Positions 1-8,584 are shown, counted from the first letter of the stretch. The stretch is DNA of 52,055 bases from Bryobacterales bacterium (GCA_016789745.1 JAEUQF010000048.1:1-52055), one strand, 5' to 3'. Numbers and translations are program-made. Notes: generated from the sequence alone by a model not told the origin.

Positions 1-905
1 CGCGCTGCAAACAGCGGCACACCGGCACGCATACGCCCGATCACCTGTACCAATCTCTGCCGCTGCGACCCCTGGCGCAACTGCAACGGCAGCAGCAGGT
101 CGGCGTTGCCCTGCATGGGCCCTTCGAAGGCAGGTGGCAGCACGCCGACGATGCGCGCCGCCGTGCCGTCTATTGTCAGTTGCTTGCCAACTATGGTGGT
201 GTCGCCGCCGAAACGCGAGCGCCAGTAGGCATGCGAGAGAATCACGGTGCCCGGCGCACCGGGCTGGTCGTCGGCCTGCGTGAAGCCGCGCCCCAGGAAA
301 GGAGCAACGCCGAGCACCGTCAGGAACTGGTGATCCACCAGCGCGCACGCCAGACGCTCCGGCGTGCCATCGTTACGATCGCACTCGGTCAGTCCCTTCC
401 AGGCGGAGAGGGCTTCGAAGCGCTCTACTTGTGCCTGCCACTCCTGGAACGTGCCTGCGAACAGCCAGTCCTGCGACGAGACGACGGCCCCCTGTATGCC
501 GATGGATACCAGGCGCTCTTCGGCGGCGCGGGGCGAGGGGCGGAGCAGGCTGTGATCAACGACGCTGAACACGGTTGTGGCCGCACCGATCGCAACAGCG
601 GTGGTCAGGATGACGGTTGCGGCGAAGCGCGGCCCGCGGAACAGGCCCTTGACGGCCGCCACGATGTCAGCGCCCAAGGCATCCAGCCAAAGATAGCTAC
701 GCCATTCGCGATGCGCCTCTTCGATCTGCGCGGTGCCACCAAGGCGGAGTCTGGCTTCGCGCTCCGCCTGCTCGCGCGGTAAGCCGCGGCGAAGGAGTTC
801 TTCGACGATCATGTCGAGATGGGCCTGCAACTCGGCCCGGAACTCCTCATCCTGTCGCGCGGGGCGGAACGTCGCAGCCAGCCGGGCCCACACCCGCCGC
901 CACAT
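1..905 (-). CDS. Orphan MacB/FtsX-type ABC permease (ADOP family), 3' end outside window
   Basis: I translated this frame by hand: an ATG at 905 opens a reading frame that stays open to the window edge (about 301 codons). The first 65 or so residues are a charged helical region (about 20-65) typical of the acidobacterial duplicated orphan permease family. A membrane helix at about 90-108 is followed by a MacB-type periplasmic core domain, including a TVILSHAYWRSRFGGD segment and a VIGRMRAGV segment typical of the family. These permeases usually reach about 800 residues with a second FtsX half, which would lie beyond base 1. The start is three bases after the PadR stop, so the two genes form one operon, the classic PadR-ADOP pairing. 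No ATPase partner belongs to this strand. Substrate unknown; macrolide-exporter annotation is by homology only. Confidence 0.88.
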   Translation of the reverse strand, partial: MWRRVWARLAATFRPARQDEEFRAELQAHLDMIVEELLRRGLPREQAEREARLRLGGTAQIEEAHREWRSYLWLDALGADIVAAVKGLFRGPRFAATVILTTAVAIGAATTVFSVVDHSLLRPSPRAAEERLVSIGIQGAVVSSQDWLFAGTFQEWQAQVERFEALSAWKGLTECDRNDGTPERLACALVDHQFLTVLGVAPFLGRGFTQADDQPGAPGTVILSHAYWRSRFGGDTTIVGKQLTIDGTAARIVGVLPPAFEGPMQGNADLLLPLQLRQGSQRQRLVQVIGRMRAGVPLFAA

Positions 906-908
906 CGT

Positions 909-1244
909 CTACGCCTCGCCCCGCAGGATGCGCGACACCATCAGGACGGTGCGCTCCCAGGTCTTCGTTTCGGCGGCCAGCTTCTTCTTGCCGGCCTTGG
1001 TTAGCGCGTAGTAGCGGGCTTTGCGCCCGTTGTCGGAGACGCCCCAATCGGCTTCGATGTAGCCTTCCTGTTGCAACCGCACCAGCGACGCGTAGACAGT
1101 GCCCTCGTTCAGCAGCAGCCCCTCCCGGCCCAGCTGCTCAATGCGCCGGGCGATGCCGTAGCCGTGCAGCGGCCCCATCGCATCCAGAGTTCGCAGCACC
1201 AGCAAATCCAGGGTGCCGGGCATGATTTCCAGTTTCCCGCTCAT
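909..1244 (-). CDS. PadR-family transcriptional regulator
   Basis: A 111-residue winged-helix repressor-type protein. It begins with the MPGTLDLLVLRTL hallmark of acidobacterial PadR proteins, continues with HGYGIARRIEQ, then the recognition helix and wing (GTVYASLVRLQQEGYI) and YYALTKAGKKKL. The longer open frame to 1295 is rejected: the ATG at 1244 follows AAAGGAAG, and a promoter-like element lies at 1267-1295, inside the longer version. The permease starts three bases after the stop. PadR proteins of this class usually repress their own operon and respond to a small ligand; the ligand here cannot be inferred. Confidence 0.93.
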   Translation of the reverse strand: MSGKLEIMPGTLDLLVLRTLDAMGPLHGYGIARRIEQLGREGLLLNEGTVYASLVRLQQEGYIEADWGVSDNGRKARYYALTKAGKKKLAAETKTWERTVLMVSRILRGEA

Positions 1245-1266
1245 CTTCCTTTGGCCTACGCAAAGG

Positions 1267-1295
1267 AGTATGATGGAGCAGCCGTATTTTGTCAA
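1267..1295 (-). promoter_or_regulatory. Predicted sigma-70-type promoter for padR-permease operon
   Basis: On the minus strand TTGACA (1295-1290) is followed after exactly 17 bases by CATACT (1272-1267), five of six matches to TATAAT-like boxes seen before PadR genes. It lies 23 bases upstream of the PadR ATG. The -10 box overlaps the start-codon region of the divergent ABC ATPase gene (1270/1273), so PadR occupancy here could affect both directions. Confidence 0.6.
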
Positions 1296-2082
1296 TGTTC
1301 AGAGTTTTCCCGTGACCCATCCGCCATCGCCCATTCTTCACGCGACACACTTATCGAAGAGCTATGGCGGTGTTGCCGCCCTGCACGACGTGAGCTTCGC
1401 CATTCTGCCGGGCCAGGTGCTGGGGGTGATTGGGCCTAACGGTGCCGGTAAGAGCACGCTGGTGAAGATCGTGACTGGGCTGGTGGAACCGTCGCAGGGA
1501 TCGGTGATGTTTGCCGGCAAGCCGATGCGGGATCAGTTCGCCGCGTTCCGGCAGTCGCTGGGCTACGTTCCCGAGCAGGCGGACCTCTATCCCTTCCTGA
1601 CGGGCAATGAGTACATTGACCTGGTGGTTACGCTGCGCGATTTGGATCGAAGCATCCTCCGCCGGCGTGTACCGGCGATGTTTGAGGCTTTCCAGTTGAG
1701 CGGTGCGCGGCAGCAGCGGATCGGCGCCTATTCCAAAGGCATGCGGCAGCGGCTGGCGCTGATCGCGGCGCTGTTGCACAACCCTTCCTTTCTGGTTCTG
1801 GACGAGCCGTTTTCCGGGTTGGATGTTGCCAACGGACTGGTACTGCGAATGCTGATCGGGCTGCTGGCCGAGCGCGGGAAGGCGATCTTCTTCTCGTCGC
1901 CATCGCTGGAGCATCTGGAGCAGGTCTCCACGCATCTCTTGGTGTTGCGCTCCGGACGTGTAATCGCTTCCGGGCCCGCCGGTGAGCCGGGATCGCAGAA
2001 ATGGGAATCGGTGGCTGATACGAGTGGGGTGTCGCGCGCGGCAGCGCACATCGTGGAGGCGATGCATGAAGGCCATCGCTAG
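1270..2082 (+). CDS. ABC-2 type transporter ATPase subunit
   Basis: About 270 residues with Walker A (GPNGAGKST), Q-loop region, a variant signature (YSKGMRQRL), Walker B (FLVLDEPFSGLD) and D-loop. The H-loop, normally SSH, reads SSP, so the switch histidine appears to be missing; this is visible in the DNA at about 1897-1905. Starts considered: ATG 1270 and ATG 1273, both just after AAAGGAG (1262-1268), and GTG 1312 after the overlapping minus-strand promoter. It overlaps the next gene by 17 bases, so ATPase and permease are translationally coupled. The family exports drugs, lipids or peptides; the substrate is unknown. Confidence 0.9.
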   Translation: MMEQPYFVNVQSFPVTHPPSPILHATHLSKSYGGVAALHDVSFAILPGQVLGVIGPNGAGKSTLVKIVTGLVEPSQGSVMFAGKPMRDQFAAFRQSLGYVPEQADLYPFLTGNEYIDLVVTLRDLDRSILRRRVPAMFEAFQLSGARQQRIGAYSKGMRQRLALIAALLHNPSFLVLDEPFSGLDVANGLVLRMLIGLLAERGKAIFFSSPSLEHLEQVSTHLLVLRSGRVIASGPAGEPGSQKWESVADTSGVSRAAAHIVEAMHEGHR

Positions 2083-3787
2083 GCGCGCCCGGCGGCGTTC
2101 GGCCTGCACGGTGGGGAGAGCGTTGCGCGCGCCCTTCCCTGCCCTGGTACGTCATTTCCTGCGGCGCATGGCGCGCCCGGCGGACTACACGAGTGCGGAC
2201 GATCCGGAACTCGGCGCGGGCTTTCTGCTGGGTCTGCTGGCGACACCCGGAGCGGTGGCGTCGCTGCTGCTACTGGACAAGTACTCCTCCATTCTGAGCT
2301 GGTTTCGCGGGCGGTTGAAAGACGATCTGTTAGTGGTATCGGCACCGGATAAGCTGCTGTTTCTGTGTTTGTCCATGGCGATTACGGGAGTGGTGGCGAC
2401 GCTCCGGTGGGACAGGCTGCTGCCCGACGCGCAGGACTATGCCACGCTGGCTCCGCTTCCGATCTCTCCGCGCCTGATCTTTGCGGCGAACATCACGGCG
2501 ATTGCGTTGGGCGCGATGCTCATCGCCGTTACGGTGAACGCAGCCTCCGCGCTGCTGTTTCCCATGTTCGTGAGCGCGGCGTCACCGGACAGCTCCATCA
2601 TGGTTGCACCGTTTCTGGCCGTGCATGCCGCGTGCGTGTTTCTCGCAAGCCTGTTCGCGTTTGTCTTTGTGATGGCGGTGCTTGGCGCGGCCACGTGTCT
2701 GGCTCCTGGGCATGCCCTGGATGCTGTAACGAACATCGTTCGCGCCGTGCTGGTCACGGGTTGGGCGGCGTTGTTGCCCGCCACTCTGGGTAGCGGCAGC
2801 CTCCAGACAGCATCGCCTGCTACGTGGTTTCTCGCCGTTTACCAGCAGTGGCAGCACCGCGGGCCGGCCTTGCTGGAGCCGCTTGCCTCCAGGGCCTGGC
2901 TCTCGCTTGCCCTGGCGTTCGCGGTGGGTGCGCTCAGCTACGTGATCAGCTACACAAGACGGTTCCGGAGCATCCCGGAGTCGGAGGGGGTGGGGTCAGC
3001 CTCCGTAATCGAGAACGCTCTGGTGCGGGCCGTAGACGCGAGCCTGGCGTGGCAGTCCCCTTTGGACCGGGCCCTGTCCGCCTTCACCCTTCGCGGCTTG
3101 TGGCGCAATCCGATGCAACGCCTGGCCGTGACCGTACCATGGGCCTTCGGCTGGCTGGTGGTGTGGAACGCCAACGCCCCCGCACTGACCTTCTGTCTGC
3201 TGCCGGCTTTGCTCCTGACCCTTGGCATCCGCACCGCGGTGCAGCTACCGGCGGCGTTGCGGGCCAATGGAATCTTCCGGCTGCTGCTTGACGGCTCCAT
3301 GGCCAGTGCACGTACTACGGTCCGCCAGATAGCAATTGCCGGGGCTTTCTTGTTGGTGGGGATGCCGGCAGTGGTGATGGCTGTATCTGGCGGCACTGGA
3401 GCGGTTGCCGTCATACAGGCACTCGCGATCGCGGCGGGATTCGCGCTACTTCACATCGATCTCGTCTTGGCCAGCAGCCACCGCATTCCGTTCACATCGC
3501 CCTTGCCGGGCTTCTCCGAACGGTTGCCGGCTACCTGCTTTCTGCAGGTGCTGGCAGTGATCCTGTCCCTTTATGGGGCTGCCCGTGCGGAGACCGTGGC
3601 GAGCCGGCATACGTGGGTCGCTGCCATACCGCTGCTCGCTTGGGCAGTGGTTCGGATCTGGGGCAACCGCGCGTATCGCCTGGCCCGCGCGGACGGGCAT
3701 CCGGACCTGCGGCTGTCCTTTGAGGCAGAGGATCCGAGTCCGGTGGTGGCGGCGAGCTTTACAACGTCCGGGCCGGCGGCGCCCTGA
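2066..3787 (+). CDS. Large multi-pass membrane protein, likely ABC permease partner
   Basis: A 573-residue protein starting at the ATG inside the end of the ATPase gene. The first 20 residues are very basic (several RR and RRR runs), then many hydrophobic segments follow, for example around 55-75, 95-115, 150-175, 185-235, 245-275, 375-410, 440-485 and 495-540. I count roughly twelve possible membrane spans, twice the six of a typical ABC-2 permease, suggesting a fused or duplicated permease. No recognisable enzymatic motif. The 17-base overlap with the ATPase strongly suggests they form one transporter. No close family name can be given. Confidence 0.75.
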   Translation: MKAIARRARRRSACTVGRALRAPFPALVRHFLRRMARPADYTSADDPELGAGFLLGLLATPGAVASLLLLDKYSSILSWFRGRLKDDLLVVSAPDKLLFLCLSMAITGVVATLRWDRLLPDAQDYATLAPLPISPRLIFAANITAIALGAMLIAVTVNAASALLFPMFVSAASPDSSIMVAPFLAVHAACVFLASLFAFVFVMAVLGAATCLAPGHALDAVTNIVRAVLVTGWAALLPATLGSGSLQTASPATWFLAVYQQWQHRGPALLEPLASRAWLSLALAFAVGALSYVISYTRRFRSIPESEGVGSASVIENALVRAVDASLAWQSPLDRALSAFTLRGLWRNPMQRLAVTVPWAFGWLVVWNANAPALTFCLLPALLLTLGIRTAVQLPAALRANGIFRLLLDGSMASARTTVRQIAIAGAFLLVGMPAVVMAVSGGTGAVAVIQALAIAAGFALLHIDLVLASSHRIPFTSPLPGFSERLPATCFLQVLAVILSLYGAARAETVASRHTWVAAIPLLAWAVVRIWGNRAYRLARADGHPDLRLSFEAEDPSPVVAASFTTSGPAAP

Positions 3788-3812
3788 CCATTCTCTGTTG
3801 GGACGCCGCCGG
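3773..3812. terminator. Strong stem-loop between convergent genes, possible bidirectional terminator
   Basis: A perfect 9-bp inverted repeat (CCGGCGGCG at 3773-3781 and CGCCGCCGG at 3804-3812) extends by CCC/GGG (3782-3784 with 3800-3802) with a single bulged A, giving a 12-bp stem and a 15-base loop. It overlaps the permease stop codon and lies just before the stop of the convergent DUF892 gene. There is no clean T-tract on either side, so it may block read-through or stabilise mRNA ends rather than be a classic intrinsic terminator. Confidence 0.45.
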
Positions 3813-3824
3813 AGTTTGCTGTAT

Positions 3825-4340
3825 CTACCGCTTCATTGCATATTCCATGTCGGCCTGGGCCATCTGTTGCACCAAGGGTTTAGCGACTTCCGTCAACAGA
3901 TGATCCGCAGCTTCCTCTTCCCCCAACGTGTGGGAGAACTGGGCGGCTACGTCGAAGGCGCCGATATGGCGGGCGATGGTGCGCACGGTGCCATAGCCGG
4001 CAATCTCATAGTGTTCTACTTTCTGAGCGGCAGTAATGAGAGCCAAGTCCGCGGCGATCTCATCTTTGCTCTTGCCTTCGGAGATGGTCTCTTCGCCCTC
4101 CTCGATCAGGCCCTGCATGGCGCGGCAGGGCTTGCCCTTGGCTTCGGCGCCGAGCAGTTGGAAGGCCTGCTGCAGGCGCTCCACCTGCCCCTGCGTCTGC
4201 ACGAGGTGTTTTTCAAAGGCTTCCTTCAGCTTGGGGTGGTTCGCCGCCTGCGCCATCTTGGGGAGCGCCTTCAACAACTGCCCTTCGGCGTGCAGGAGAT
4301 CCTGCATTTCGGTAATCAGAAGATCTTTCAAACCTGACAT
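3825..4340 (-). CDS. DUF892 / YciF-like ferritin-like protein
   Basis: 171 residues, the normal family length. It starts MSGLKDLLITEMQDLLHAEGQ, the typical opening of the YciF/DUF892 group, and has four helices with the metal-site style residues E in the first helix, EKH in the second, and HYEIAGYG in the third. The longer frame to 4484 is rejected because this ATG follows GAGAGGAG at good spacing. It lies 25 bases downstream of the Mn-catalase gene on the same strand, a frequent pairing in stress-response loci. The family is a dimeric diiron-type four-helix bundle protein of unclear reaction, linked to osmotic and oxidative stress. Confidence 0.92.
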   Translation of the reverse strand: MSGLKDLLITEMQDLLHAEGQLLKALPKMAQAANHPKLKEAFEKHLVQTQGQVERLQQAFQLLGAEAKGKPCRAMQGLIEEGEETISEGKSKDEIAADLALITAAQKVEHYEIAGYGTVRTIARHIGAFDVAAQFSHTLGEEEAADHLLTEVAKPLVQQMAQADMEYAMKR

Positions 4341-4365
4341 CGATTGACTCCTCTCGTTCCGCTCT

Positions 4366-5169
4366 TTACCGCGACCGGCTCGGCTTGCGGCCGCCGTTCC
4401 GCTCTTTCGTTCCGCCATCGGATCCTCCATTGCTGCTGCGCGTGCCGGCAAACTCCGACTCCAACTGCTGGAAGGCAGGGGCATTCACCAGTTCCCAATC
4501 GCCGCCCTGGTTCCAGGGGCCGCGCACGTCCGGTTCGCCACGATCGCCCGTCCCGGTGGAGTCATTGAAGTACTGGTCCACCAGGCCGGGGGTCGGCGGA
4601 ATAGCACCAATGGAGAATTGGGGCTTACCCATGCTCTCCAGGGCCGCGGTGAACGCTTTCATGTGGGTGATCTCGCGGCTCATGAGGAACTGGAGCGCGT
4701 CGATGGTATCCGGATCGTCGGTGAAGTTGATGAGCCGTTCGTAGACGATCTTCGCCCGCGCCTCGGCGGCGATATTGCTGCGCAGATCGACGTCGAGTTC
4801 GCCGGTAACTTTGAGGTAGTCGGCCGTCCAGGGGTTGCCTTGGGAGTTGTGGAGCGCCACGCCGCCGCCACCGGCTACCGCGATCAGCGGATCCGCCTCG
4901 GCAGCATGCCGCGAACTCCGCGCCGCCTTCAGATGCATCCGCGCCAGCGTGCCGACCACTTCCAGATGGCTCAGCTCTTCGGTCCCGATGTCCATCAGCA
5001 GGTCTTTGCGCTCGGGGTCCTCGCAGTTCAGCCCCTGGATGGAATATTGCATGGCCGCGGCCAGTTCGCCGTTGGCTCCGCCGAACTGTTCGAGCAGCAT
5101 GTTGCCGAACCGCGTGTCAGGGGTACCGACACGCACCGTATACATCAGTTGCTTGACGTGGTGATACAT
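4366..5169 (-). CDS. Non-haem dimanganese catalase
   Basis: 267 residues. MYHHVKQL is the characteristic N-terminus, which fixes the ATG at 5169; the extension to a TTG at 5199 is not needed. All five dimanganese ligands expected from the Lactobacillus plantarum enzyme are visible: E35 (GANGELAA), E65 and H68 (GTEELSHLE), the later glutamate (AAEARAKIVYE) and the histidine in REITHMKAF. The product converts hydrogen peroxide to water and oxygen in the cytoplasm. The C-terminal 30 residues are low-complexity (G, S, R, K). It lies upstream of DUF892 and downstream of a PhoD-like gene, with 57 bases between. No clear ribosome binding site, but a hairpin abuts the start codon. Confidence 0.95.
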   Translation of the reverse strand: MYHHVKQLMYTVRVGTPDTRFGNMLLEQFGGANGELAAAMQYSIQGLNCEDPERKDLLMDIGTEELSHLEVVGTLARMHLKAARSSRHAAEADPLIAVAGGGGVALHNSQGNPWTADYLKVTGELDVDLRSNIAAEARAKIVYERLINFTDDPDTIDALQFLMSREITHMKAFTAALESMGKPQFSIGAIPPTPGLVDQYFNDSTGTGDRGEPDVRGPWNQGGDWELVNAPAFQQLESEFAGTRSSNGGSDGGTKERNGGRKPSRSR

Positions 5170-5190
5170 AACGCCCGTTTGAGAGGCGTT
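5170..5190 (-). promoter_or_regulatory. Small hairpin abutting the Mn-catalase start codon
   Basis: AACGCC and GGCGTT form a perfect 6-bp stem with a 9-base loop that ends directly next to the ATG at 5169. No Shine-Dalgarno is visible in this leader, so the structure may modulate initiation. It could be chance in GC-rich DNA. Confidence 0.25.
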
Positions 5191-5226
5191 TCCGGGCAAC
5201 TGTTACGGCAGGAATTCGGCGGAAAT

Positions 5227-6744
5227 TCAGGCTCGTTCTACTGTTAACTTTCCTGGTTCGACCGTAAAGGAGGCCTTGGTTGCCACGGGTGCTCCGGGCC
5301 TGGTCACGTAGTCCACCAGCCGATAGTCAGTGCGCCACAGCTTCGGCGTAACCTCGCATCGCACATAGCCGCGGCGGCCGTTGAAGTAGCGGATCTGGGG
5401 ATTCACGGGCAGCATCTTTTCGGTGCGTTCGGTGGTGTCCGCGCCATCGCCTCCGGAAGAGATGGACGTGCCGACGAACTCGGCGGCGACGCAGTCGGAC
5501 TTGATGTTCTGTGCTTCCTGATGCAACTGTCCCACCCAGCTGGCATGCACGTCGCCGGTGAGGATCACCGTGTTCCGCTGCTTGCGGGCCTGTAGGGTCT
5601 CTACGAGTTTCTGGCGCGCCGCGGGATAGCCGCTCCAGGAATCCATGTTGTAGAGGTCGTCGGGGCCTGCATCAAAATCCTGGAGAGTGACCAGGATCTG
5701 CTGGCCCAACACGTCCCAGTGCGCCTTGGAAGACCGGAGCCCGGTATCGAGCCACTCCTCCTGGCCGGATCCGAGCAGTGTGCGATTCGGCTCACGCCAT
5801 TCCGGGCAGGGCTTCTTCAAGCCATCGCCGCAAGACTGGTCGGCGCGGAACTGGCGCGTGTCCAACATATGAACACGGAGTAGAGAGCCGAAGTCGAGGC
5901 GGCGGTGGAGGCGCAGCGCGGGTCCCTGGGGAACCGAATCGCGGCGTAGCGGCATATGTTCGTAGTAGGCCTGATAGGCCCAGGCGCGGCGTTTCAGGAA
6001 CTCCTCGCGAGGCTGGCCCTTCTCGTGGATGTCGCTTGCGTAGTTGTTGGAGACTTCGTGGTCATCCCAGGTGACCAGCCAGGGGGCGCGGGCGTGCGCT
6101 TTTTGCAGCAGCGGATCGGTCTTGTAGAGGGCGTGGCGATTGCGATAGTCGGCAAGGGTGAAGATCTCCTCGCGCCCGGTGGTACGAACGGTGCCGTTCC
6201 CGCGTTCGTAGATGTAGTCGCCGAGGTGGATGATCAGGTCCAGGTCCTCTTCGGCCATGTGCTGGTAGGCGGTCCAGAGACCTTGGGTCCACTGCTGGCA
6301 GGATGCGAAGGCGAAACGGAAGCGATCGACATTGGCGCCGGGGGCCGGAGCGGTGCGAAAGCGTCCCACGGGGCTGCGATGGCCGCCGGCGGTGAAGCGA
6401 TACCAATACCAGCGCGCGGGTCTGAGGCCCGCCGCCTCCACGTGGACGGAATGCGCCAGAGACGGCGATGCCACGGCCTTCCCCTTCTTAGCGATCTTGC
6501 GGAAGGCTTCGTCCTCTGCGATTTCCCAACCGACGCGGATATTCACGTTCGGCATGGAGGCCGGCTCCATCGGCTTGGGAGCCAGGCGCGTCCACAGCAC
6601 GGCGCCGTCGGGCGACGGCTCGCCGGATGCCACTCCCAGGGTGAAGGGCATCTCCGCTGACTGGCTCTGCGCCCGCAAGGGCAGCGAGTTCGCGCTGGCC
6701 AGAGCCAGAGCTGTCTGAAACCATTCTCGTCTTGAAATCGCCAT
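5227..6744 (-). CDS. phoD: PhoD-like alkaline phosphatase / phosphodiesterase, Tat-exported
   Basis: 505 residues. The ATG at 6744 follows AAGGAAG and opens a twin-arginine leader (ISRREWFQTALALA). Then come a PhoD N-terminal beta domain (about 30-130) and the metallophosphatase core with FAFASCQQW, HLGDYIYERG, TWDDHEVSNNY and LTGDVHASW, the metal-binding signatures of the PhoD family (Fe3+/Ca2+ in the Bacillus subtilis enzyme). Periplasmic or surface location is expected; it would release phosphate from mono- and diesters. It begins 17 bases after another phosphatase-superfamily gene and shares its operon. Confidence 0.93.
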   Translation of the reverse strand: MAISRREWFQTALALASANSLPLRAQSQSAEMPFTLGVASGEPSPDGAVLWTRLAPKPMEPASMPNVNIRVGWEIAEDEAFRKIAKKGKAVASPSLAHSVHVEAAGLRPARWYWYRFTAGGHRSPVGRFRTAPAPGANVDRFRFAFASCQQWTQGLWTAYQHMAEEDLDLIIHLGDYIYERGNGTVRTTGREEIFTLADYRNRHALYKTDPLLQKAHARAPWLVTWDDHEVSNNYASDIHEKGQPREEFLKRRAWAYQAYYEHMPLRRDSVPQGPALRLHRRLDFGSLLRVHMLDTRQFRADQSCGDGLKKPCPEWREPNRTLLGSGQEEWLDTGLRSSKAHWDVLGQQILVTLQDFDAGPDDLYNMDSWSGYPAARQKLVETLQARKQRNTVILTGDVHASWVGQLHQEAQNIKSDCVAAEFVGTSISSGGDGADTTERTEKMLPVNPQIRYFNGRRGYVRCEVTPKLWRTDYRLVDYVTRPGAPVATKASFTVEPGKLTVERA

Positions 6745-6761
6745 TCTTCTGTCTTCCTTAA

Positions 6762-7844
6762 TCAACGAAACAGATCCGGAAGCGGCTTGCCCGCCTGCGG
6801 ACGAAATTGCAGGTAGTCTTCCCCTAAGAGCGCTGCCACGGAAGCGGCCACCTGGCTCTCGGTGACAGGAGGGGCCTTGCCGCGCTCGCCCAACGGCGGC
6901 GTGTCCGGGCCCATGACGCCGAACCAGACGTACTTTGATTCGGCCAGCTTGGCGCCATGACTGCGCCAAGCCGGGCTCCCTTCCCCGCGGCCATGATCGA
7001 CGGCGACGAGGAGGGTGGTCTGGTCGCGGTATTCCGGCATGGATTGGGCGGTCTCCCAGAGTTCCTTCAGATAGGTGTCGACGCGATGGGCGGCCTGCAG
7101 ATAGAGATCGTAGCGGCCCTCATGCGCCCACTCGTCGGTCTCCCCGAGCGAGATGTAGAGCGCGCGCGGCTTCTTCGTGCGCAGATGTTCCAGGGCGGTA
7201 AGGTAGACGGGCGCATCCATCGGTTCGGCGTCCCACAGGGCGGTCTCTTTCTTGACGCGATTCAGCAGCGACAGGTGCGGGTTGCCGGCGGCCGGATAGG
7301 GGTCGTAGCCGCCATTCACCAGGAAGCCCGCGCGAGGAGCATTGAGAATAAACGGCAGGCAATCCCAGGCGGCGAAGGCGGCTACCTTGTCGCGAAACGC
7401 GGGTTTGCGGTGCAGCCACTCAAAAACATTGATGTTCGGATTTGGTTTTTTGTCGTTGCTATCGATGCGGTCGTCGGGAGCGCCGGTGAGCAATTCGTTG
7501 TAGCCGGGGTAGGAGAAGTTCTTCCCATTGGTGACGTATGCGTCGGAGCCGAGATCGCGGTTTCCCCATAGTTGTCCGTTACGGGCAATGGCCGACCAGA
7601 GGAAGGGCATGAGGGCCGCACGCCGCTGGGTGGGAGATTCGCGCCAATAGGAGGCCTTGAGGGCGGGTAGATCGGCGACGTGGCCCTGTTCTTTGTTGAG
7701 CAGCGCGGGATCGGCTCCGCGGAACACCTCCTGCCAGCGCAGGCCGTCGGTGCTGACGAGGAACACATTGCGCGTTTTGCGCCCGCCGGGCTGTGCGAAC
7801 GCACCAGCCGCCACAAGGTTCTGCAACAAGAATCGCCGGGTCAT
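6762..7844 (-). CDS. Exported alkaline-phosphatase-superfamily hydrolase
   Basis: 360 residues of the alkaline phosphatase/sulfatase superfamily. The N-terminus (MTRRFLLQNLVAAGAFAQ) is a Tat-like leader. Metal-site residues are visible as STDGLRW (D33), the probable nucleophile as S111 in FSYPGYNELLTG, which aligns with the Thr of NPP enzymes, and a late AVDHGRG (Asp-His pair). Substrate not predictable; phosphomonoester, phosphodiester or sulfate esters are possible. It sits between a TPR protein and PhoD in one minus-strand run. No Shine-Dalgarno is visible before the ATG. Confidence 0.85.
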   Translation of the reverse strand: MTRRFLLQNLVAAGAFAQPGGRKTRNVFLVSTDGLRWQEVFRGADPALLNKEQGHVADLPALKASYWRESPTQRRAALMPFLWSAIARNGQLWGNRDLGSDAYVTNGKNFSYPGYNELLTGAPDDRIDSNDKKPNPNINVFEWLHRKPAFRDKVAAFAAWDCLPFILNAPRAGFLVNGGYDPYPAAGNPHLSLLNRVKKETALWDAEPMDAPVYLTALEHLRTKKPRALYISLGETDEWAHEGRYDLYLQAAHRVDTYLKELWETAQSMPEYRDQTTLLVAVDHGRGEGSPAWRSHGAKLAESKYVWFGVMGPDTPPLGERGKAPPVTESQVAASVAALLGEDYLQFRPQAGKPLPDLFR

Positions 7845-7897
7845 AGGGCTGAACTCAGCAGCATAGCAGGCCGTGGTTGCACTTCAGTGAAGTTCTG

Positions 7898-8584
7898 TCA
7901 TTGCGTGCGGGTTAGAACGTCGCGGGCTCGCGCGGCCAGTGCCGGGTCAGCGGACGCAGCAACCTTTTCCAGCAGCGTGCGGGCCTCCGCTGTGCGCTTC
8001 CGTTCCAGATAGAGCAACGCCAGACGGTACTGCGCCGCGGGGGCTGGTTCCCAGCGCAGCGACTCCTCCAGCCTTCGCACTGCTTCGTGGAGTTGCCCAC
8101 TCTTGAAGGCGACAATCGCTAGGGTGACGAGGTTCTCCGCGCGTAGCAGTGCCAGCGCATGCCGCCATGTTTCGGCATCCATGGATCGCGGCGCGCGGGC
8201 CTGGTCGAGCAGCCGTAGAGCTTCGGTAGCGGCGCGGCCATCCGGCCTGGCGGTGGTGTTGGCATCGACCGCGGCGAGCAAGGTCAGCAGCGGAATGTAC
8301 TCCGGCGCCAGTTGCAGTCCGTCGATTGCGGCTTGGCGAGCGGCCGCCGCATCGCCGCGATTCCGACTGGCTTTGGCAATCACTTCCAGTACCGGCAGAC
8401 GCAGATCAGAGTCCGCGTACTGCCGTAAGAAAGACCGCGCGAGCGCTTCCTGCTGCGCGGGGGCGGCCTCCAGGACATCCAGGTATGCGTCGAACTCCGC
8501 GGGCGTGCGTGCTTGCAACTGAGGCAGAAACTGCGCGGTCGCCGGCAGGGTGAGCAACAGCACGGCCGCGCAGAGCAGCGGCAT
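7898..8584 (-). CDS. Exported TPR-like protein coupled to TonB-dependent receptor
   Basis: 228 residues with a signal peptide (MPLLCAAVLLLTLPATA) and helical repeats of TPR type (roughly 40-75, 75-110, 125-165, 165-200), best seen in the LHEAVRRLEESLRWEPAPAAQYRLALLYLE segment style. Its ATG overlaps the TGA of the receptor gene by one base (TGATG), so translation is coupled. In this group Oar-like receptors often travel with a secreted TPR protein; a role in assembling or feeding the receptor is inference. Confidence 0.78.
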   Translation of the reverse strand: MPLLCAAVLLLTLPATAQFLPQLQARTPAEFDAYLDVLEAAPAQQEALARSFLRQYADSDLRLPVLEVIAKASRNRGDAAAARQAAIDGLQLAPEYIPLLTLLAAVDANTTARPDGRAATEALRLLDQARAPRSMDAETWRHALALLRAENLVTLAIVAFKSGQLHEAVRRLEESLRWEPAPAAQYRLALLYLERKRTAEARTLLEKVAASADPALAARARDVLTRTQ

